From: a bacterium
GTDB taxonomy: Bacteria; Fidelibacterota; Marinisomatia; Marinisomatales; TCS55
DNA: 64,000 nt
Assembly: GCA_004321715.1 (NCBI GenBank)
Contig: SGYN01000001.1
Coordinates: 62,001-126,000 of the forward strand
Reading direction: 5' to 3'
The position numbers were made by a program, and so were the translations under genes. This document shows positions 36,201-45,143 of the stretch, in pieces (position 1 is the stretch's first letter; the number at the start of each line of letters is the position of its first letter). The notes under the pieces were generated by a model that ran no database searches, had not been told where the DNA came from, and worked only from the letters and a program-made list of their open reading frames with translations.

Positions 36201-37283
36201 TTAAGATAGCATAGACTCATAGTCTTGCATCGCAGAAATCAATGCATCTACTCCTTCAACAGGCATTGCATTGTAAATAGAAGCACGAAAACCACCGACG
36301 GATCTGTGTCCCTTCAAAGTTATTAAACCTCTATTCGAACAAAATTTCAAAAATTCATTTTCATCTCTTTCTTCGATAAAAATAAATGGAACATTCATTT
36401 GAGATCTATCCTCTTTTCTAATTGGAGAAGTAAAAACAGAGCTTCTTTCTATCTCACCATAGAGTTTATCTGATTTAATTTTATTTTTTTCCTCAATGAC
36501 AGCTACACCACCAATTTTATGTAACCATTCTAGAGTTTTATAAACAACAAATATTGCTGAAACTGGAGGCGTATTATATGCTGAACTTTTATTGATATGC
36601 GTGCTATAGTTAAACATAGTAGGAATATGTCTTTTCATTTTACCTAAAATATCATCGCGAATAATTACCATAGTGACTCCGGCAGGTCCCATGTTTTTTT
36701 GCGCCCCTGCATAAATTAATCCAAAAGAATTAAAATCAATTTTTCGACTGAATATATCTGACGACATATCTGAAATAATAAATCCATTAGGATTTAAGAC
36801 CTTTGGAAACCTCTTCCATTGTGTCCCATATATAGTATTATTACTCGTTATATGTAAATAGATAGCTTTAGGTGTTTGCCTTAAGTCCTTATTTATTAAA
36901 TTATACATTGAATCTTTAGATGAGGAAACTATATTTATATTGCCAAATGCTTTTGCTTCATCAATTGCCTTTGCAGCCCATAAACCTGTATCAGTGTAGT
37001 CTGCAGTTTCTTCATCTGGAAGTAGATTCATAGGAATCATGGAAAATTGCGTTGAAGCTCCTCCTTGTAACCACAGGATATGAAAATTATCTGGTATTAA
37101 TAGTAATTCCCTAGCTAAAGAAGAAGTCTTATTCATTAAATCAATAACAGGCTGAGAGCGGTGACTCATTTCAAGAATGCTTATACCATTATTATTATAA
37201 TCTATAACTGCCTCTGAAGCAGCATCAAGCGCATCTTGAGGCAAGATACCAGGCCCTGCACTAAAATTATATATTCTTTTCAT
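36201..37283 (-). CDS. serC: Phosphoserine aminotransferase
   Basis: 360 residues, class V aminotransferase fold. The start MKRIYNFSAGPGILP is diagnostic of SerC; the phosphate-binding stretch WLQGGASTQFSMIPMNLL and the PLP lysine K196 in YAGAQKNMGPAG are present, as is the C-terminal GHRSVGGFRASIYNAMP. It makes 3-phosphoserine from 3-phosphohydroxypyruvate and glutamate in serine synthesis and the analogous step in pyridoxal phosphate synthesis. It stands alone on the minus strand; serA and serB are not in the window. Confidence 0.97.
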   Translation of the reverse strand: MKRIYNFSAGPGILPQDALDAASEAVIDYNNNGISILEMSHRSQPVIDLMNKTSSLARELLLIPDNFHILWLQGGASTQFSMIPMNLLPDEETADYTDTGLWAAKAIDEAKAFGNINIVSSSKDSMYNLINKDLRQTPKAIYLHITSNNTIYGTQWKRFPKVLNPNGFIISDMSSDIFSRKIDFNSFGLIYAGAQKNMGPAGVTMVIIRDDILGKMKRHIPTMFNYSTHINKSSAYNTPPVSAIFVVYKTLEWLHKIGGVAVIEEKNKIKSDKLYGEIERSSVFTSPIRKEDRSQMNVPFIFIEERDENEFLKFCSNRGLITLKGHRSVGGFRASIYNAMPVEGVDALISAMQDYESMLS

Positions 37284-37315
37284 ACTTTTATTAATTATTG
37301 ATTAGGACGAAGTTA

Positions 37316-37343
37316 TCTATAAATAATTGTTTACGACAAACAA
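37316..37343 (-). promoter_or_regulatory. Candidate sigma70-type promoter of serC
   Basis: On the minus strand TTGTTT (343-338) and TATAGA (321-316) are separated by 16 bases and lie just after the terminator hairpin of the upstream operon, about 33 bases before the serC ATG. Match quality is moderate in AT-rich DNA. Confidence 0.35.
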
Positions 37344-37371
37344 CAAAAATGCCCGATAATAATCGGGCATT
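37344..37371 (-). terminator. Intrinsic terminator of the ECF sigma operon
   Basis: A perfect inverted repeat, AATGCCCGAT (348-357) and ATCGGGCATT (362-371) with a 4-base loop, is followed on the minus strand by a T run. It lies 24 bases after the stop of the Spy-like gene and ends the three-gene sigma cassette before the serC promoter. On the plus strand no T run follows, so it acts in one direction. Confidence 0.85.
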
Positions 37372-37395
37372 GAATAATTACTGTTATTCAAATCT

Positions 37396-37905
37396 CTACC
37401 AGCGTTTACGTTTCCCTTTAAATCCGCCCATATTCTTTCCTCTCTTACGCTGATCTCGCATCCTTTCTTTAGCTTCTCCTAACATTTCTCTTCCAAAAAC
37501 ATGATATAGAACAATCTGATCATTATTAAGGACGTCACTTAACCCATTAGAAAATTTCTCTTTTTCAGCAATAATTTTCTTATCAAAGGATCGATCCTTA
37601 TTTAAGACTTCTTGTAATTCTTTATCAGTAATTGCGCCTCCTTTTTTAGCCTTATCCACAATATCTTTCCAATTTCCTTTTCTATCTCTTTGGATGCCTT
37701 TCATTTTATCTTTATGTGTGTTTAGTTTTGGAAAAAATACCTCAGCTTGCTTTTCAGTGAGATTAAGAGTTTCTGTAAGCTTCCAGATTGCATACATTTC
37801 CATTCTACCACGACCCTCATCTTTCGCATCATCCCAAGGATCAGACTGTGCAATTAAAGTAGCGCCTAATATACAATTTATCATAAAAAAATGAGTTATT
37901 CTCAT
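37396..37905 (-). CDS. Spy/CpxP-like periplasmic protein with basic tail
   Basis: 169 residues with a signal peptide (about 1-20, ATLIAQ). The helical body contains LNLTEKQAEVFFPKLNTHKDKM, the LTxxQ pattern of the Spy/CpxP stress chaperone superfamily, followed by more charged helices. The last 25 residues are strikingly basic (12 Lys/Arg against 2 acidic residues, ending KGKRKRW). It overlaps the acidic membrane protein gene by 4 bases and ends the ECF operon, so it is probably an envelope-stress sensor or effector controlled by that sigma factor. The superfamily call is moderate. Confidence 0.7.
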   Translation of the reverse strand: MRITHFFMINCILGATLIAQSDPWDDAKDEGRGRMEMYAIWKLTETLNLTEKQAEVFFPKLNTHKDKMKGIQRDRKGNWKDIVDKAKKGGAITDKELQEVLNKDRSFDKKIIAEKEKFSNGLSDVLNNDQIVLYHVFGREMLGEAKERMRDQRKRGKNMGGFKGKRKRW

Positions 37906-38306
37906 GACTCTTCCTCCATATAGTTAATAAAATTATCAAATTCTATTTCATCTAAAAAGGTAAATGCTGTCCAAATATCATCTTCCTCTTCCATAATATA
38001 AATAACAAGATCATCTAATAAATAATCATTATCAATAAAATTATCTTGATCAAATTCTGAATGAAACATATTGCCATCACTAAAATAATAATTACCGCTC
38101 GAATGAATAATTCCTTGATCTAATTCGAAATAACTTGTTAGGCTAACAGCCATAATCAAACATATAGCTAAAACACTTGAAATAGACTGACTACGCTTTA
38201 ATTGATGCTTGTATCTGACTTTAGTTAGATTATTAATGAATTGTTCTTTATCAATGGTTCTATCTGAATCAGATAGTATTTGTCTGATTTTTGATTCAAA
38301 ATTCAT
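37902..38306 (-). CDS. Probable anti-sigma factor, single-pass membrane protein with acidic tail
   Basis: 134 residues. A cytoplasmic N-terminal part (1-42, with no zinc-finger HxxxCxxC motif), one membrane helix (about 43-60) and a periplasmic tail. The tail (61-134) has 22 Asp/Glu and no Lys or Arg. I recognise no family; position directly after an ECF sigma gene (4-base overlap) and topology support an anti-sigma role, which is inference. The next gene product has an equally extreme basic tail, hinting at a direct contact. Confidence 0.6.
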   Translation of the reverse strand: MNFESKIRQILSDSDRTIDKEQFINNLTKVRYKHQLKRSQSISSVLAICLIMAVSLTSYFELDQGIIHSSGNYYFSDGNMFHSEFDQDNFIDNDYLLDDLVIYIMEEEDDIWTAFTFLDEIEFDNFINYMEEES

Positions 38307-38830
38307 TCAATTATTCCTAATAATACTTTAATACGCTTGATACCATGGTGAAAGTTGACTTTGGCTGTACCCTCTGACATGTCAAGAATATTTCCTATAT
38401 CTTTAAAAGGAAGCATTTCTGAAATTCTCATCATAACGACTGATCGTTGCTTCTTTGGTAATCTGCTAATAGCGCTCCAAAGTTCCTCTTTTTTCCATTC
38501 TCTATCCTGTTGATTATCATCAAATGACGGCTCAACCATTTGGTCCAAATGAAGAATATTTCGCCATTTATTCCTTTTAAAGTAAGTATTTGCAGTATTT
38601 GCATTCACACGGTATAAATAAGTATTGAATTCTGATTCAAAACGAAACTTCTTAAGAGACTTAAACAATTTAATAAATACAGTTTGCGCCAAATCTTCTG
38701 CCTCCATCTCATCATTCGTAAGTTTTTGAAAGAATCCATGGACCAAATCCAAATATCTTCGAACCAGTTCATTAAATGCCTCTTCATTTCCATTTTGAAA
38801 GTCTTGTATGAGTTCTTGATCTTTTTTCAT
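38303..38830 (-). CDS. ECF-type RNA polymerase sigma factor
   Basis: 175 residues. Region 2 (about 10-85) has FNELVRRYLDLVHGFFQKLT, AEDLAQTVFIKLFKSL and FNTYLYRVNANTANTYFKR; region 4 (about 115-172) has LWSAISRLPKKQRSVVMMR and FKDIGNILDMSEGTAKVNFHHGIKRIK as the helix-turn-helix for the -35 element. It directs RNA polymerase to a stress regulon, probably including its own operon. GGTGAG precedes its ATG. The gene is divergent from the helicase across about 100 bases, and is followed by the probable anti-sigma and Spy-like genes. Confidence 0.95.
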   Translation of the reverse strand: MKKDQELIQDFQNGNEEAFNELVRRYLDLVHGFFQKLTNDEMEAEDLAQTVFIKLFKSLKKFRFESEFNTYLYRVNANTANTYFKRNKWRNILHLDQMVEPSFDDNQQDREWKKEELWSAISRLPKKQRSVVMMRISEMLPFKDIGNILDMSEGTAKVNFHHGIKRIKVLLGIIE

Positions 38831-38865
38831 TCATTCTCACCATTTTAGACGCTTAAAACCATAAA

Positions 38866-38909
38866 AGGTTAAATATTAAAATACGAAACTTGTTCACTGA
38901 TATTAACCT
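38866..38909. repeat. Inverted repeat in the ECF sigma / helicase divergent intergenic region
   Basis: AGGTTAAATAT (866-876) and ATATTAACCT (900-909) are inverted copies with one extra base, 23 bases apart, midway between the two divergent starts (38830 and 38931). It could be a regulator-binding site for one or both genes. I could not see a convincing ECF-type -35/-10 pair nearby, and short AT-rich repeats can be chance. Confidence 0.4.
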
Positions 38910-38930
38910 GATTAATGTCTAATTTTATAT

Positions 38931-41900
38931 ATGGAATCAAGCGCTACTACATTTAATCCAAATATTGCTCAAAAAGAAGCCATTTTACATAAACCTGCTC
39001 CGTTAATGATTCTTGCTGGAGCTGGAACTGGAAAAACAACCACATTGCTTAATCGTATAAGCCATTTAATCCACAATGAAAATATCCCTCCAGAAAATAT
39101 ACTACTTCTTACTTTCACGGATAAAACTACATTAGAAATATCAACTAGAATTAAAAAAATAATTGGTAGTACTGCAGATAAAATTACCATTAGTACGTTC
39201 CATGGATTTTGTAATGCATTAGTACGTGATCAAAATAGTAGTCCCAATGCTGAAAAAATACTTTGGCAAAAAGATGATATCATATATTATTTTATAAATC
39301 ATTTTGATAAATTAAAATTTATAAGCTCCTCTTCATTTTTAGCTTCTCCCTATACAGCTATTACAAAATCTTTCATACCCTTTATTGATCGAGTGCGTGA
39401 TGAGCTTCTTACACCAGATCAACTTAATGAACTTTATCAGTCAACAAATATTTTTGAGGAAAATTTCCATCAAATTTTTCCAAATTTGCATAAGGATTGT
39501 GATTACGATGACTGCATGAATCAACTTTCTGACTTGTTAAAGGTTTTTGACCATTTTCAAAGAGAAAAAAACAAGATGGGCGTTGTAGATTATGGTGATA
39601 TGATTCTTGATTGTTGGAATATGCTTAATTCCAATTCTACCGTATTAAATAATACCAGAAAAAAGTATAAACACATTTTTATTGATGAGTATCAGGATAA
39701 TAACTATGCACTAAATAAAATAATCAATTTTATCGCAGGTGATAAACCAAGTATAACTGTTGTTGGAGATGAAGACCAATGTATTTATAGCTTTCGGGGA
39801 GCTAATTATTATAATATAAAAGATTTTGAAAAAAGGTACTCTTATTCCTCTGATTATAAAATGGTAAAACTAGTTGAAAACTATCGTTCATCCAGTGAAA
39901 TACTAGATTTAGCAAATGGATCAATAGAACAGAATACACAAAGAGAAAAAAAAACACTTATTAGACCGAAAGAACTTCCAAAAACTGGACCAACACCAAA
40001 ATGGTATGTTTCTGAATCTAAAGAAAGCATGAAACATATTCCTCAATTAGTACATGATATGGTAGAAACAAACAATCGTGTATTTGGAGATATAGCTATT
40101 ATATGTAGATCATGGGGGCATATAAAAAACCTCGCTTCTGTTTTACAAGAATCAGCAATACCTGTAGATATTCATATTGAGAAATTTTTTAACGTACCTA
40201 TTGTAAAAGATGTATTGGCTTGGGGTCATTTAGTTATTTCTGATGAAAGATCTGAAGCCGCTTTATTTCGAATTTTAAAAGAAAGAATGGGATATGAATG
40301 GACATCAAAATTCTATAGTGAGTCTAATCAATCATCTATTCAGGATCGATTAGAAGCATTAGATAAATTATCAATAAAATTTCCAGATGTTGTATGGGTT
40401 TTATCAACAAGAGAAAAAATCTTAACATCTTATAAGAAGAAACAACGTGCTGATGAAATAGTTTGGGATATATTAACGCATTTAAAAGATTCTGATGAAA
40501 TACAATATTTGCGGAAGCGTTATCGATACAAGCAACGTCTAAACTTGGCAAATATGGCGAAATTAATGTTAATCGCTGAGCGATTTAATGCAATAGAAGA
40601 AAACTCTACCTTAAAAAGCTGGCTTCAATATATGAATATTCTACAAAGAAATATGAATATTGAAGCGGCCCAACCAAAAGAATATAATAAAAATGCTGCA
40701 GTTCAAATCTTAACAGTACATCAATCAAAAGGGTCAGAATATCCAATAGTAATCATCCCTTTTTTAAGATCTGGAAGCTTTCCTATTCGTTTTAACAAAC
40801 CAAAAATTATAGATGAGTTACCTATATCATGGAAACATTGGTTTGCGGAAAATCCTATACCTGTAGAAGAGTTCCATCTTCAAGAGGAACGGAGAATTTT
40901 TCATGTAGCTTGCACCAGAGCAAAAGATGAATTGTATTTATTTGGCCCATCCAAAGCTCAATCTATTTTTACAAAAGAATTAGAAAATTTAGAACCAAAA
41001 ATAATGGAGAGTTCTATTATGAAAATGAACAATGAAGCTGTAACACAGCCTGAGTTAAATTCAGAAAAACAACGACTGCTTGTTGATCTTAGTCACGAAA
41101 TAGCTGCTAATCATTATGATAACGCTAGTGAAATCTTATCAAAAATGAAAAATTTAAATGAGAGCCCAACAATAGAAGACTCAAATAAATTAGATTCAAG
41201 ATATCTATTAAAATTATCAGCAAGTAGTATTAATGATTATGAAACTTGTCCCTATAAATATCGTCTCAAACATATTGATAAAGTTCCTGAGAGAAAAACA
41301 CGTGCCACAATGGAATTTGGAATAATTATCCATAACGTATTAGATGAATTTCACTGCAAGACTGATCAAAGTCTTGAAATAATGATGGATTTATTAGATA
41401 AACATTGGAGAAAAGATGCATTTGAATATTTATTACGGGAAGAAGAGTTTAAAAAACAAGCTATAGAACTGGTTGAAGCATATTACAGTTATAGCAAAGA
41501 ACATCCTTCTACAGTTATCGCTCGGGAAAAAATGTTCAATTTTACTATTGATGACTTGCAAGTGGTAATATCTGGTAAAATAGATCGAATTGATCAAGAA
41601 GGAAATTCTTTATCTGTTATTGATTATAAGACTAGTAAAAATAAAGAAAAGGCAAAAGGCAATCTCCAGCTTGCACTATATACCGAAGCCCTAAAAAGAG
41701 ATGCTGTTGAAGATGTGAAAGGTAAACCGGGTACCACAATTCTTCATTTTTTGCGTCATTATGAAGATCCTATTGAAAGTTATACATTTACATCTGATGA
41801 CCTAAGTAAAGAATTAGAAAAAGTTTCTAAAGTAGCCCAAGGAATAAGAAAAAATGAATTCCCAACTAAGCCTGGGGACTTCAATTGCCAACATTGTGAC

Positions 41901-41939
41901 TATAGATATTTCTTATGTCCTGCCTGGGAAGAAGATTAG
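38931..41939 (+). CDS. UvrD-type helicase fused to RecB/AddB-type nuclease
   Basis: 1002 residues. An SF1A helicase core starts with the Q motif (FNPNIAQKEAI), Walker A AGAGTGKTT (29-37), motif Ia (LLLTFTDKTTLEI), DEYQD Walker B (252-256), motif III GDEDQCIYSFRGA (279-291), motif V VHQSKGSEYPIVII and motif VI RRIFHVACTRAKDELYL. The C-terminal third is a PD-(D/E)xK nuclease (about 760-1002): C773 in YETCPYKYR, KIDRID, VIDYKTSK, and CQHCDYRYFLC near the end (C986, C989, C996), which together with C773 fit the four-cysteine iron-sulfur staple of AddB-type nucleases. It likely processes DNA ends in repair. It ends 10 bases from the convergent EamA gene. Confidence 0.92.
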   Translation: MESSATTFNPNIAQKEAILHKPAPLMILAGAGTGKTTTLLNRISHLIHNENIPPENILLLTFTDKTTLEISTRIKKIIGSTADKITISTFHGFCNALVRDQNSSPNAEKILWQKDDIIYYFINHFDKLKFISSSSFLASPYTAITKSFIPFIDRVRDELLTPDQLNELYQSTNIFEENFHQIFPNLHKDCDYDDCMNQLSDLLKVFDHFQREKNKMGVVDYGDMILDCWNMLNSNSTVLNNTRKKYKHIFIDEYQDNNYALNKIINFIAGDKPSITVVGDEDQCIYSFRGANYYNIKDFEKRYSYSSDYKMVKLVENYRSSSEILDLANGSIEQNTQREKKTLIRPKELPKTGPTPKWYVSESKESMKHIPQLVHDMVETNNRVFGDIAIICRSWGHIKNLASVLQESAIPVDIHIEKFFNVPIVKDVLAWGHLVISDERSEAALFRILKERMGYEWTSKFYSESNQSSIQDRLEALDKLSIKFPDVVWVLSTREKILTSYKKKQRADEIVWDILTHLKDSDEIQYLRKRYRYKQRLNLANMAKLMLIAERFNAIEENSTLKSWLQYMNILQRNMNIEAAQPKEYNKNAAVQILTVHQSKGSEYPIVIIPFLRSGSFPIRFNKPKIIDELPISWKHWFAENPIPVEEFHLQEERRIFHVACTRAKDELYLFGPSKAQSIFTKELENLEPKIMESSIMKMNNEAVTQPELNSEKQRLLVDLSHEIAANHYDNASEILSKMKNLNESPTIEDSNKLDSRYLLKLSASSINDYETCPYKYRLKHIDKVPERKTRATMEFGIIIHNVLDEFHCKTDQSLEIMMDLLDKHWRKDAFEYLLREEEFKKQAIELVEAYYSYSKEHPSTVIAREKMFNFTIDDLQVVISGKIDRIDQEGNSLSVIDYKTSKNKEKAKGNLQLALYTEALKRDAVEDVKGKPGTTILHFLRHYEDPIESYTFTSDDLSKELEKVSKVAQGIRKNEFPTKPGDFNCQHCDYRYFLCPAWEED

Positions 41940-41949
41940 GGATACGTTA

Positions 41950-42837
41950 TTATGCAGTACTTACTAAAATAGCGCCAGACAATGCACAACAAACGGCAAA
42001 CCACTTTCTTTTATTCATCTTCTCTTTCAAAAATAAAGCAGCCATTAAAATAATTAATATTGTTGATAATTGATTGTAAATAGCTGCACGACCTGCCAAA
42101 GTATATTTATAACCAGCAAGCCAAAAGATAACGGAAAGAAAAGTCCCAAAAAAAGCTCCAAGAACCAAAGGAGCATGACTAAATCCTTTTTTATACGTCT
42201 TAATTAAGTTATTAGTCCCTTCCATATAATACAGAAAAAGGACTCCTAATAGGGCTCCAATGCCAAATCGAATCAAGGCGATTGGAACCACTGGATGCAC
42301 TGCCATCACTGGCTTGATCATTAATACAGAAAAGGCTGTAAGAACCTGAGCAATAAGTCCAAAGATTATTCCCTGAGTTATATCCTTTCTACTTTTGTTT
42401 TTGGGTATTTCTACCGTTGCAATAACAATACCGCTTATTACTAAGATACCACCGAAATACCCTCGCAAAGCAATAACTTCTCCAAACATAAGATATGATA
42501 GAATAAAAATTGAAATTGAAAATGTTGTACCAACAATCGCATTCAACCCCGCTCCTAGGTTTCGCAATGCAGATAAATAAAAATAATCTCCAATTGCAAC
42601 TCCCAATACTGCACTAACTGTAAGAATTGCCATTTCATTGTAAGTAAAAATTGGAAAGCTATGTCCTTGAATAATTAGGAATAAAATAAAACCAATTACA
42701 CCAATTGTATTTTTGACAACATTTATATGCATGCTTCCAAGTATTCGTCCTGATACTTGAAACAAGATTACTCCTGAGGCCCAACAAAAAGACGTTAGAA
42801 TAGCATATAAATCTCCGGTATTTAATTGAAATTCCAA
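41950..42837 (-). CDS. EamA/DMT-family transporter
   Basis: 295 residues with about ten membrane helices in two EamA repeats (about 8-138 and 155-293). Typical stretches are YAILTSFCWASGVILFQ, GVAIGDYFYLSALRNLGAG, and LVLGAFFGTFLSVIFWLAGYKYT. Members export amino acids, nucleotides or drugs; the substrate here is unknown. It is the last gene of a minus-strand group (rmuC, lipoprotein, this gene), 20 bases after the lipoprotein gene, and converges on the helicase. Confidence 0.9.
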   Translation of the reverse strand: MEFQLNTGDLYAILTSFCWASGVILFQVSGRILGSMHINVVKNTIGVIGFILFLIIQGHSFPIFTYNEMAILTVSAVLGVAIGDYFYLSALRNLGAGLNAIVGTTFSISIFILSYLMFGEVIALRGYFGGILVISGIVIATVEIPKNKSRKDITQGIIFGLIAQVLTAFSVLMIKPVMAVHPVVPIALIRFGIGALLGVLFLYYMEGTNNLIKTYKKGFSHAPLVLGAFFGTFLSVIFWLAGYKYTLAGRAAIYNQLSTILIILMAALFLKEKMNKRKWFAVCCALSGAILVSTA

Positions 42838-42857
42838 GGCTACTATTTTAGTTGAAA

Positions 42858-43277
42858 TTATTGTTTAATAATTTGAAAATCGACCACACCATTAAATTGC
42901 GTTCCTACAACATTGATTTTCTCTGGATAGCTTAAAGGATCGCCTGACATGGTATCAGATCGGGTATAGACACTATTTCCCAACACCAAATACCAATACA
43001 GTGTTGAGTCTAAACTATTTTTCAAAAAAATAGATGTGGTATCATTTCCTGAAAATTCATTAATAATTAATGCTGTTGATAAAACAGAATTAGAGTCTAA
43101 ATAGAATGATAGATCATATGATTCATTAAAATCATACTTATCACCTCTAAGAGAAAAACTAAAAACATCTGATGTATTAATTATGGAAGGCAAATTATCA
43201 ATTAATCCATCATCTGGTTCAGGTGGACCTACACATCCAAAAATTGAAAGTAATATAATGGCTATGTATTTAATCAT
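42858..43277 (-). CDS. Small lipoprotein of unknown function
   Basis: 139 residues. A lipoprotein signal ends IFGC (Cys 15), followed by GPPEPDDG and a beta-rich domain (YDLSFYLDSNSVLSTALIIN, TLYWYLVLGNSVYT, INVVGTQFNGVVDFQIIKQ). I recognise no family. It overlaps rmuC by 4 bases. It looks like a single Ig- or lipocalin-sized beta domain anchored to a membrane. Confidence 0.65.
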   Translation of the reverse strand: MIKYIAIILLSIFGCVGPPEPDDGLIDNLPSIINTSDVFSFSLRGDKYDFNESYDLSFYLDSNSVLSTALIINEFSGNDTTSIFLKNSLDSTLYWYLVLGNSVYTRSDTMSGDPLSYPEKINVVGTQFNGVVDFQIIKQ

Positions 43278-44377
43278 GCTGCATCATTCTCTATTTGATC
43301 ATCATCATTACTTTTTAATTCTAAATCAATAATCTTTTCCATTGGTTTTTCTAATTGACGAACTCTTGTTCCACTTAATTCATCGAAATGTTTTTGTATT
43401 GTACCTATACTCTTACCAAGCGCATTAAGCTTTTCTACAAATTTTTCCCATTGTTCTTTGAAGGCACTAACCATTGCCTGCATATCTCCTGCCCTTTGCT
43501 CCAAGGAAAAATTAGATACTGCCTGTCGAATGAGTGATAAAATAGCATACAGTGTAATTGGTGAGCAAAGTAGAATTCTTTTAGATAAAGAAAAATCGAT
43601 AAGATCCTTATCTTCTTGATTCAAAAAAGAATAAATGCTTTCATTTGGAATAAACATCAAAACATAATCAACTGTTCCTGCTTCTGGATTAATATAATTG
43701 CGTTTAGCAATTTCCTTAACATGATTGCGTACATCAGAAAGAAAAGCCTTCTTTTCGCTTATCTTATCGTTTTCATTATCAGCAGCAAGAAAATTCTCAT
43801 AATGATTCAGAGGAAACTTTACATCCATATTAATATGACGATCTTTAGGTAGATAAAAGGTAAAATCCGGTCTGCCCTTTCCTTCCTGTGTCTGTTTCGT
43901 ATAATTAACACCATCAATCAGTCCAATAAAGCTCAATATATCTTCAACCATTCTTTCTCCCCATTGACCTCGCGCTTGAGAACTTGATAGTATCTGTCTT
44001 AATTGGGAGGTAGTATCAGATAATTCAGTTATGCCTTTTCGAGAGGCTTCCATCTGACCTTTTAGTTCTGAGGTTTGTTTACCAAGACCTTCTAAGTGAT
44101 TTTTCATTTCTTTTATACTTTGATCAATGAGCTTTTTCTTTTCATCTAATTGCCCATCAGAGGATTTCAATAATTCACTAAACCTACTCTCGGCCATTTT
44201 CAGAAATGTTTCTATATTCTGATCTAAAGCTTGTCTAGATATATTTCCAAAAATTTCTTTTAGGCCATCCTCTCTTAAACGATTAGAATCCAATTCTTTT
44301 TGTCGCATAAACCAAACAATTAATGATCCGACAACAAATCCAATTAGAAAAAGAATAATTCCGCTAATAAAGTCCAT
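43274..44377 (-). CDS. rmuC: DNA recombination protein RmuC
   Basis: 367 residues: an N-terminal membrane helix (about 4-24), a long coiled coil (about 60-125), then the RmuC domain with QARGQWGERMVEDILSFIGLIDG, GRPDFTFYLPKDRHINMDVKFPL, DYVLMFIPNESIYSFL and ILCSPITLYAILSLIRQA. RmuC limits inversion at short inverted repeats and has a predicted restriction-like nuclease fold. It lies 61 bases after the SDR gene and overlaps the lipoprotein. Confidence 0.95.
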   Translation of the reverse strand: MDFISGIILFLIGFVVGSLIVWFMRQKELDSNRLREDGLKEIFGNISRQALDQNIETFLKMAESRFSELLKSSDGQLDEKKKLIDQSIKEMKNHLEGLGKQTSELKGQMEASRKGITELSDTTSQLRQILSSSQARGQWGERMVEDILSFIGLIDGVNYTKQTQEGKGRPDFTFYLPKDRHINMDVKFPLNHYENFLAADNENDKISEKKAFLSDVRNHVKEIAKRNYINPEAGTVDYVLMFIPNESIYSFLNQEDKDLIDFSLSKRILLCSPITLYAILSLIRQAVSNFSLEQRAGDMQAMVSAFKEQWEKFVEKLNALGKSIGTIQKHFDELSGTRVRQLEKPMEKIIDLELKSNDDDQIENDAA

Positions 44378-44438
44378 TATTAAAAGTACGTAAAATTTTT
44401 GTTTGCATTAACTATAAGATTAGTCTTCAATAAAAAGA

Positions 44439-45134
44439 TTATATTGACCTCCCTAATCCACCATCAACACGAATATTCTGTCCATTAACATAACTTGACT
44501 TATTCGATAATAAAAAAACCACTGTATTCGCTATTTCATCAACCTTTCCTTCTCGTTTTGATGGAATCATTGAACGAACTTCGTCACTTACATCAAAACT
44601 ATCAACAAACCCAGGTAATATATTATTCATACGAATACCATCTTTTGCATATTGATCAGCGAATAACTTAACAAAAGCTGAAAGTCCTGCTCGAATCGTT
44701 GATGATGTTGGAAATAGCACATTAGGATCCTTCGCACTGTATGATGATATATTTACTATTGATCCACCTTTTTTTTTCATAATGGGAACTACTAATTTTG
44801 ACATTCGAACTACATTTAAAAATAGTAGATCAAAAGCCTCTTTCCATTCAGAATCCGTAATTTCTAAAAGATCTCCCTTTGGTGGATGGCCTGTATTATT
44901 TACTATAGCATCAATTTGACCATATGTATCCATTGCTAAGTCTACAACTTTTCTTATATCATCTTGCTCTTTGACGCTTCCAACCATTCCAATTGCACCC
45001 AATTCTTTAGCAAGGTCCAGCACGCGGTCTGTCCTCGACATTAAAACTAGATTATATTTTTCTTTAATAAGTGCATGGGCACATGCAGCACCCATTCCCT
45101 TACTAGCAGCGGTTATGATAGCAACTTTATTCAA
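44439..45134 (-). CDS. Short-chain dehydrogenase/reductase-fold protein lacking the YxxxK pair
   Basis: 231 residues, Rossmann fold. The cofactor motif is TAASKGMG (8-15), and NNTG (79-82) and NISS (128-131) are present. Thirteen residues after S131, where the catalytic Tyr should be, is S144, and the catalytic Lys is R148 (PTSSTIRAGLSAF). A clade of FabG-like SDRs with such changes exists, so this may be a genuine enzyme with altered chemistry rather than an inactive one. It is 9 bases downstream of pepA and starts with MNKVAIITAA. Substrate unknown. Confidence 0.87.
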   Translation of the reverse strand: MNKVAIITAASKGMGAACAHALIKEKYNLVLMSRTDRVLDLAKELGAIGMVGSVKEQDDIRKVVDLAMDTYGQIDAIVNNTGHPPKGDLLEITDSEWKEAFDLLFLNVVRMSKLVVPIMKKKGGSIVNISSYSAKDPNVLFPTSSTIRAGLSAFVKLFADQYAKDGIRMNNILPGFVDSFDVSDEVRSMIPSKREGKVDEIANTVVFLLSNKSSYVNGQNIRVDGGLGRSI

Positions 45135-45143
45135 AAAAGATAA

